From contig OZ024808.1 in assembly GCA_964017045.1 (NCBI GenBank), positions 29,420,495 through 29,484,494 on the forward strand: a stretch of 64,000 nt of DNA. The letters are read 5' to 3'. How positions within the stretch are numbered: the first letter of the stretch is position 1; each line of letters starts with the position of its first letter. Below are positions 57,390 through 64,000 of this stretch, one piece after another. This DNA is from Omphiscola glabra (taxonomy: Eukaryota > Mollusca > Gastropoda > Lymnaeidae). Under the pieces are notes generated by a model that was not told the DNA's origin, made no database searches, and saw only the letters and a list, made by a program, of their open reading frames with translations. The translations under genes and the position numbers were made by a program.

Positions 57390-59040
57390 TGAGTTAGCGT
57401 GCAACCCTTGTCGTCACAAAGTGGTGGGGGAGGGGCTTATATATATATATATATATATATGTTTAAAGTTTAATCCTGAAGATTAAAATGGGTCATTAAT
57501 ATTTTAATATCTAAGACTTTTAATATTTAAAAGATGATTTCAAAAGAAGCATGATTTTTTTTTTTTTTCTGCGGTGTAGGCCTAGTTTTAAAAAAAGGAG
57601 ATAGGCTATCGAAACAAAAACAAAAATTGCCAATTTATAAAACATGCAGCCAGCTATCAAATCGCCCTGCTATTCAGACATAAATATTGTGCTATTACAA
57701 TTTGCCTTGCCAAGTACACTTTGGGATTAAACAAATCCTTAAAAACAAAATTACTACACTTTGATCCAAGTCTGTTAAAATTACTACAATTTGATCCAAG
57801 TCTCTTAGAGTTACTATAGTTCGCTCTCAGTCTTTTAAAATTACTATACTTTTTATCTCAGTCTCTACTATAGTTTTATCTCAGTCTGTTCAAATTACTA
57901 TACTTTTTATCTCAGTCTGTTCAAATTACTATACTTTTCATCTCAGTCTGTTCAAATTACCATATCGTCAAAGTAAAGAAGTTTTAAAATCCTTTGAAAT
58001 GCTTTTCAAAACAACTCCTTATAATACAGTGTCGATACCGTGAGATTCATAAACATTTTGTTTTACAATTTTGACAGCAAAACTGATAAATAAGACAAAT
58101 TTGTAGTTATCATTTTTTTAGTTTTATTTGAGTATCTTAATCAAATCTGATACATTAAAATCTCTTGACTCGTGGTAAATTTTTTATATTTTTTTTATAT
58201 GAAGGATGAAATCTTTCAATTTCAAACAAGCCCTACGAAAATAAAAAACCAGAAATTTCATGGCTTATAATTAGAGTCATGCATAACTTGTTAGTCAAGA
58301 TATTAATTACAAATATCTTAGTTAACATATTCAGTAAAAAGTTTGATATTTTATTTTTCTGTGACTTGCAAGATTAATGTTAAATCTTATTTAGTAGCGT
58401 GGCTGTCGCCCTTGGGTGCCATCTTGAAAAAACTAAAATGAAGGAATCATGCCGAAACAAATCCTCATTTTAAAAAAAAAAAGCTGTATCATTCTTCTTT
58501 TGTTATTATTATTATTCCCTAAGTTTTATTTCGACATTTTTCAAGTAAACAATTTACCTTTATTCTTGGCCTGAGAACATATACACAAAATATAAACAGG
58601 ATTTTGGCACGGCTCAATAAATAAAAAGATGTTTAAAAAATGATGGCTCGAACAAGAAAAGCTGATAAATTATTATTTTATATGTTTCTAAAAACATTTC
58701 ACTTGACCTATATATATTATATACAGCGTGAGTAGAAGGTATATAAATTGTGTTACGGAACTTCTACAAAATAATTCATGATTCAATACCAGATAATAAC
58801 TTATTTAGTGAGTTGGTTGTTATTATCATTCTAAAATATTTTTTTTTTTCAAAAAACTTACCGGAAATAACATAAGTATAGATCTAAGCTGATGCAAATC
58901 AGTCAACATTTGGATTGTTTTTTCAGAGTTAACGTTTCTTTTTAAATTGGAAAAACCCATTACAATTTTGAAACTCTGCACGTCTATTTATAAATATATA
59001 GTTTGCCAGACAAAATCGAACCTGACCACCTTAATCATCG
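57390..59040. other. 5' flank of gene B, no coding sequence seen
   Basis: Includes the 30-bp repeats at 57700-57960 and the empty pogo site at 58133-58134. A non-coding first exon and promoter of gene B probably lie here or further right but no TATA box or other clear element could be assigned. Confidence 0.45.
58133..58134. other. Empty target site (TA) of the pogo-like element
   Basis: TTATTTGAG-TA-TCTTAAT here matches TTATTTGAG-TA and TA-TCTTAAT on either side of 18484-23423. Confidence 0.92.
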
Positions 59041-59109
59041 TTCATGCAAATTTTGAGCTTAACTGTGGGTGCGCAGATGGCTGATGCGGCCGATTATGAC
59101 AGAGTGCAG

Positions 59110-59326
59110 AGTTAGCCCGGGCTATTCTGGCATGACCTTTGTGCTCTGTGGCCGCTGTTCCGTTGGCTTCATGTTGTATGAAGCCTTTGTGTAAAGAGGA
59201 ACGCCACGATGCTGGAGCCCTTGCCGATTCTACCCATGTGTCCGTGTCTATATTGAACGTTTTAAGTGAGGCTTTTAAGTTGTCTTTAAAACTTTCTCTT
59301 CTGCCCGCCGGCACGCCGCCTCCCAT
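59110..59326 (-). pseudogene. Non-LTR retrotransposon C-terminal tail, copy 2
   Basis: Orthologue of 24900-25107: K-D-N-L-K-A-S-L-K-T-F, D-T-W-V-E-S-A, A-S-W-R-S-S-L-H-K-G, then H-K-G-H-A-R-I-A-R-A-N-S. Not interrupted by a minisatellite. Confidence 0.75.
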
Positions 59327-59753
59327 GCTCTAGCTCACCATAGAATATTCTTTTGAGCAAGCGGCCGTCAGACATTCGAACAACATTTAAAGTGGTAATG
59401 GTGCTGTGAAGAGCTGCCGGCGCAAGTACCTAAGTTGTCTGGGAACCTGTCCTGCAATTTGATGTTTTTGGGCTTTTCTGAGACTTTTCGTTTGACAGTG
59501 GTCTATTTAATAGGCCTGTCCTGGAGGCCACTATCTAGTTTAAAATTGATTGCATACTTCAACATAAATTCATAACATCTGTATTGAGTGGAGCCACCAC
59601 AAATGCCATAGCCACTGCCGCTACATGATGGTATTGTTCAAGTGATTGAATAAGATTATTGCTTGAAGGTTGCCTTTTGTACTGTCTATCTTTTCCTTAA
59701 CTGTGTGGCCAGGCATCGTTTACTTTGGAGATTTCTCAGGCAGGTTAAGTACT

Positions 59754-59986
59754 CTCTTCTTCTCTCTCTCTCTCTCTCATCTCTTCTCTCTCTTTCTCTC
59801 TCTTTCTCTTCTCTCTTTCTCTCTCTTTCTCTCTCTCTTTCTCTCTCTCTCTTTCTCTCTCTCTCTTCTCTTCTCTCTCTCTTTCTCTCTCTTTCTCTCT
59901 CTCTTTTTCTCTCTCTTTCTCTCTCTTTCTCTCTTCTTTCTCTCTCTCTTTCTCTCTCTTTCTTTCTCTTTCTCTCTCTCTCTCTT

Positions 59987-60017
<31 letters not shown>

Positions 60018-60113
60018 CTTTCTTTCTCTCTCTTTCTTTCTCTCTCTTTCTCTCTCTTCTCTCTCTTTCTCTCTCTTTTCTCTCTCTTCTTCTCTCTCTT
60101 TTCTCTCTTTCTC

Positions 60114-60146
<33 letters not shown>

Positions 60147-60293
60147 TCTCTCTTTTTCTCTCTCTTTCTCTCTCTTTCTCTCTCTTTCTCTCTCTTTCTC
60201 TCTCTTTCTCTCTCTCTCTTTCTCTCTCTCTCTTTCTCTCTCTCTCTTTCTCTCTCTCACTTTCTCTCTCTTTCTCTCTCTTTCTCTCTCTTT
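59754..60293. repeat. CT microsatellite of about 540 bp at the end of duplication copy 2
   Basis: Mixed TCTCTC and TTTCTC runs followed by TATATA at 60294-60307. Long serine/leucine/phenylalanine frames and an antisense arginine/glutamate frame are artefacts. Confidence 0.96.
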
Positions 60294-60589
60294 ATATATA
60301 TATATATGTATTAGCCATCACACCTTGTCTGCTAATAATTGCTTTAAAATGACGTCACGTAGTAACTTTGTTGTCACTACTTCCCTGCCCGCCCTGATCC
60401 TGGCTGGTGGGGCAGGGGAAGGTGCTTTCAATTAAATGCAATCCATTTGTTTTTAAGAAACTTAGAAAGCCAGTAAGTGACATCTATCTAGATTTTCTTG
60501 TTTAGCATGTTTCTCGGCAGATAGACTAATCGAGACTTGTAGTCATAGTCAGAGACTTAGACATAGCGACACATGATATTATTATGTGC

Positions 60590-61320
60590 ATAAATTGGAT
60601 GCTTCTGTACATCAGGATCTCAAAAGCAGCAGCAACTATGGCAAAACTGAATAAACGGGTGTGGAATGAGCGCAATTTAACTGGGAAAAAAAACCTAAGT
60701 GTCTATCAGTCATGCATGCTTAGTACGCAACTATTTGGCAGTGAAGTGTGGACCACATACGCAGTCACGAGCGGAAACTCAACAGCTTCCATCAAAGATG
60801 TCTGCGTCACATTTTACGCATCCGATGGCAGGACAAGGGGACTAACACAGAGATCTTGGAACGTTCCAAAATGTGTAGCATATTCTCCGCTCTTAGCAAG
60901 AGGCGCCTTCACTGGTTACGCCATGTAAGGAGAATGGAGAAATGCCGTATTCCAAATATGCTGCTGTATGGAGAGTTGGCAGAAGTGACAAGACTTATTG
61001 GACGGCCACGCCTAAGATTTATGGACGTTTGCAAAAGGAGGATAAGGGAAGCCAACATAGAAATCAACAAATGGGAGATCGTTGCCGAACAACGTTCCAG
61101 CTGGCGAACAGCAGTGTACGAAGGAGTCAAAGTGGCAGATGATGTGTGAAACGAAGCCATTGCAACAAAAAGAACAGCACGGAAGGCCAAAATTAACCAG
61201 GAATCAATATTCTCCTGCGAGAAATGCAGTCGAGATTGTCACTCCAGAATTGGCCTAGTGAGCCATTTATCGAAGTGTAGGACTAGAATATAGCTACTCC
61301 ATCGTCTCGTGGAGACGGAA
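60590..61320 (+). pseudogene. Non-LTR retrotransposon 3' end with zinc finger and 3' hairpin
   Basis: RT C-terminal region in two frames: A-K-L-N-K-R-V-W-N-E-R then, after a shift near 60750, H-E-R-K-L-N-S-F-H-Q-R-C-L-R, W-L-R-H-V-R-R-M-E, G-R-P-R-L-R-F-M-D-V-C-K-R. A TGA at 61147 interrupts it, after which the same frame ends with a zinc finger C-E-K-C-S-R-D-C-H-S-R-I-G-L-V-S-H. The 3' untranslated part has the perfect hairpin CGTCTC-GTG-GAGACG at 61303-61317. 5' truncated. Confidence 0.85.
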
Positions 61321-61599
61321 GGATGCCATAAACAGGGTGGGCCAATAAAAGTGAGAACATCTCGTAAAATGTGATTTAATCACATAAAAGTAGTTTAACT
61401 ATACCCATACTAGATTAAATAGTTTACTGATTTACTTACTGACATATTTAGCTATATGGCATCATTATTTCAACTATTTCCGGTCGCAATTTTTTATTTT
61501 TAATCTACCCATTCTTTACGTCGTCTGCTTTTTTAACAGTTTCTGCCCAGATTGACAAAAATCACTGCAGAAGACCTTAATCTGATTAAAAATTTGGAG

Positions 61600-62850
61600 T
61601 GCTAAGAAAATGGCCAACGAGTTTTCAAACAAAGCCTGGAGCATAGCAAGTGTCAGTCGGGTTATCAATTAAATTGACAACGACGAGTCAACGGAACATA
61701 AACCAGGAAGTGGTCGACCAAAGTCTGTTAGAACACAAGAGAACATTGTACGAGTGAGTGAGCTTATCTGCAGTCAAGATGATGATCCTCACAGTCACAA
61801 AAGTATGTTAGAACACAACAGAACATTGTACGAGTGAGTGAGCTTATCTGCAGTCAAGATGATGATCCTAACAGTCACAAAAGTCTGTTAGAACACAACA
61901 GAACATTGTACGAGTGAGTGAGCTTATCTGCAGTCAAGATGATGATCCTCACCGTCACAAAAGTCTGTTAGAACACAACAGAACATTGTACGAGTGAGTG
62001 AGCTTATCTGCAGTCAAGATGATGATCTTCACAGTCACAAAAGTATGTTAGAACACAACAGAACATTGTACGAGTGAGCGAGATTATCTGTAGTCAAGAT
62101 GATGATCCTCGCAGTCACAAAAGTGCGCGGGGAAATAGAAAGAGAAACTGGTATACCACGGTCGCTGGTTCGACGTATTGTAAAGCAAGATTTACAACTT
62201 AAAACGTACAAGCGTGTGATCGGGCAGAAGCTCAATGAAAATGTCAGTTGAAACGCTTGCAACGCAGTCGTGAGCTACTTGAACGATTTCCTAATGAGAT
62301 AAGTGTACGAAGCATCTGCTTTACAGACGAAAAGACATTCACCGTTGCCACGCCAGTGAATTCTCAAAGTGATCGTGTTTATTCCGTTGCAACAAAGAAA
62401 TGTGTCTCGAATGGGGAAAACTAGTGTTGTGTTGGTTGAACCAGGCGCCAAAGTAAACAGTGAATATTATTGTGAACAAGTTCTCAGACGAGGATTGCTG
62501 CCCGACATTCTATCGAGATGTGGTCGACATAACTGGACATTGCAGCAAGGCGGAGCCCCTTCTCACACAGAAATACAATCAACTTTCTTCGTCAGGAGAA
62601 TGTTAACTTCATCGAGCCAGCCATGTGGCCACCGAACAGGCCAGATTTAAACCCAGTAGATTATGCCATATGGGGTGCTTTACAAGAAAAAGTCTATCCG
62701 GCGAAGATTTACCACAGCTCAAGCTGGCAATAATCCAGGAATGGCGAAATCTGGGGCAACGTTTCATTGACAGAAGCATAAAGGAGTGGCGTCGACGCTT
62801 AGAAAAAGTCGTTGAGAAGCAAGGAGGACACATTGAACATGATTTCTGAT
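61600..62850 (+). pseudogene. mariner-type transposase remnant
   Basis: N-terminal part has G-S-G-R-P-K-S-V-R-T-Q-E and, after the internal repeats, R-E-T-G-I-P-R-S-L-V-R-R-I-V. The catalytic region shows F-T-D-E-K-T-F (first aspartate), W-T-L-Q-Q-G-G-A-P-S-H where D-G is expected (second aspartate lost) and P-N-R-P-D-L-N-P-V-D-Y-A-I-W-G (third). There are several frameshifts and stops, and a middle portion after T-K-K is missing. Confidence 0.85.
61718..62117 (+). repeat. 80-bp tandem repeat inside the transposase, five units
   Basis: Units begin AAAAGTCTGTTAGAACACAA and end GATGATCCTCACAGTCAC. The period is not a multiple of three, so the expansion itself breaks the reading frame. Confidence 0.93.
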
Positions 62851-63009
62851 TAGCTATTCTGATTAGCTAAATATTTCGCAAACAAAATGTATGAAGAATT
62901 ATAATTAATTTAATTATATTTTGAAATAACTCATATGATACGAGATGTTCTCACTTTTATTGGCACACCATGTATATATAATAATAAAGATATTAATGAA
63001 ATAGATAAA

Positions 63010-63485
63010 AATGACATGGATAACATTCAGATAGCCAGCAGTGAGATAAATACAAGTAAGATAGATAACATTGAGATAGATACAGTGAGACAGATAAGCG
63101 TGAGATAGATAACGACAGATAACAGTGAGACAGATAACAGTGAGACAGATAACAATGATATAGATACAATGAGACAGATAACAGTGAGATAGATAACGGT
63201 TAGATAGATAACAGTCAGATAGATAACATTGAGATAGATAACAGTGAGATAGATAACAGTGAGATAGATAACAGACACATAACAGTGAGACAGATAACAG
63301 TGAGACAGATCACAGACAGGTAACAGTGTGACAGATAAAAGACAGATAACAGAGAGACAGATAACAGAGAGACAGATAAGAGTGAGATAGATAACAGATA
63401 ACAGTGAGACGGATAACAGAGAGATAACAGTGAGACAGATAACAGTGAGACAGATAACAGTGAGACAGATAACAGTGAGATCGAT
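63010..63485. repeat. 15-17-bp AGATAACAGTGAGACAG-type minisatellite
   Basis: About 30 units alternating GAGATAGATAACAGT and GAGACAGATAACAGT. Confidence 0.92.
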
Positions 63486-63504
63486 AAATTTCCGTCAAAC
63501 TCAA

Positions 63505-63762
63505 CTGGCCTCATTCTCTGGTCTCATTCTCTGATCTCATTCTCTGGTCTCATTCTCTGGTCTCATTCTCTGATCTCATTCTCTGATCTCATTCTCTGGT
63601 CTCATTCTCTGGTCTCATTCTCTGGTCTCATTCTCTGGTCTCATTCTCTGGTCCCATTCTCTGGTCTCATTGTCTGGTCTTATTCTCTGGTCTCATTCGC
63701 TGGTCTCATTCTCTGGCCCATTCTCTGGTCTCATTCTCTGGTCTTATTCTCTGGTCTCATTA
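63505..63762. repeat. 15-bp TCTCATTCTCTGGTC minisatellite
   Basis: About 17 units directly after the previous array. Confidence 0.95.
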
Positions 63763-63924
63763 ATTGATATGAAAAATAAATAAAGTCTGATAAAAAACAA
63801 AGATCATCCATTTATGTGTAAGAATCATCAAGATAACACAGTGAAGGTATTTGAAATTCTAGGTTCTTGAAATCTTTATTTCGCATTTTTTGGCTTTTCC
63901 CTTTAACCTACATCCTTCTAATAG

Positions 63925-64000
63925 CTAATCACAGTGTGATTCCATGAACTAAATCACAGTGTGATTCCATGAATGCTCCACTTAATCACAGTGTCACTCC
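63925..64000. repeat. Start of a TAATCACAGTGTGATTCCAT repeat, cut by the window edge
   Basis: Three diverged units; each contains the near palindrome ATCACAGTGTGAT. Confidence 0.7.

Larger units (their letters stand above)
42578..59741. repeat. Segmental duplication, copy 2 (contains the 5' half of gene B)
   Basis: Direct-orientation partner of 1-25483. It carries exons 1-5 of gene B and the same introns, but its arrays differ in length: the 16-bp array is about 1565 bp here against 880 bp, the 38-bp array about 1280 against 985 bp. It lacks the pogo-like element and shows its empty TA site. Matching ends near 59741, a dozen bases before a CT microsatellite of about 540 bp. On the left, the Penelope terminal repeat carrying the copy 2 element continues to about 42035. 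Confidence 0.95.
61331..62974 (+). mobile_element. mariner-type DNA transposon, inactive
   Basis: Terminal inverted repeats of about 30 bases, with GCCAATAAAAGTGAGAACAT at the left and its inverse at the right, flanked by TA (61329-61330 and 62975-62976). It contains a decayed DDE/D transposase. The insertion lies within the 3' tail of the preceding non-LTR element. Confidence 0.88.

Noticed and set aside
59663..60352. Serine/leucine/phenylalanine-rich and antisense arginine/glutamate-rich frames
   Set aside because: Translations of the CT microsatellite.

Overview
The window is animal genomic DNA: AT-rich, intron-rich and dominated by minisatellites and decayed transposons. The retroelement types present (Penelope-like, non-LTR tails, gag-pro element) and the gene architecture suggest a mollusc, perhaps a gastropod; that is inference, and no database was searched.

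Two tandem paralogues of one spliced gene lie on the minus strand. Gene B runs from its start codon at 57341 to about 27.3 kb and seems complete. Gene A starts at 17684 and leaves the window on the left after exon 5. Eleven of thirteen proposed gene B exons are well supported. They encode a signal peptide, about three cysteine-rich Ig-like ectodomain modules (exons 2+3, 4, 5), three very short juxtamembrane exons (two with C-x-x-C-D motifs), one transmembrane helix and a short tail with Y-E-Y-D-S-S. Nearly every junction is phase 1. The design is that of a type I cell-surface receptor. The family is unnamed here; multigene clusters of single-pass receptors in snail immunity (the GRC/PTC loci of Biomphalaria) are an architectural analogy only.

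The paralogy comes from a segmental duplication: 1-25483 matches 42578-59741, both in plus orientation. Copy 1 additionally has a 4,940-bp TA-flanked pogo/Tigger-like element (18484-23423) with a gag-protease LTR element inside, a 4.1-kb block (12.77-16.87 kb) with two minisatellites and a Penelope fragment, and a GC-rich 28-bp minisatellite (24.43-24.89 kb). Copy 2 keeps the precise empty site of the pogo element at 58133-58134.

By eye, roughly a third of the window is tandem repeat, in about 30 families with units of 15-84 bp, nearly all inside introns; most introns carry a private family. The largest are at 12.7-14.8, 30.4-32.2, 32.9-34.8 and 36.2-38.4 kb; the last has a 600-bp higher-order period.

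Mobile DNA includes four Penelope-like copies, three with hammerhead-like ribozyme cores and all lacking the reverse transcriptase palm; three 185-bp hAT-type MITEs with 8-bp target duplications; a 228-bp TA-flanked MITE inside a Penelope terminal repeat; several non-LTR reverse transcriptase tails; and a dead mariner-type element (61331-62974) inserted into the 3' tail of a non-LTR element. No tRNA, rRNA, CRISPR or prokaryotic gene was seen.
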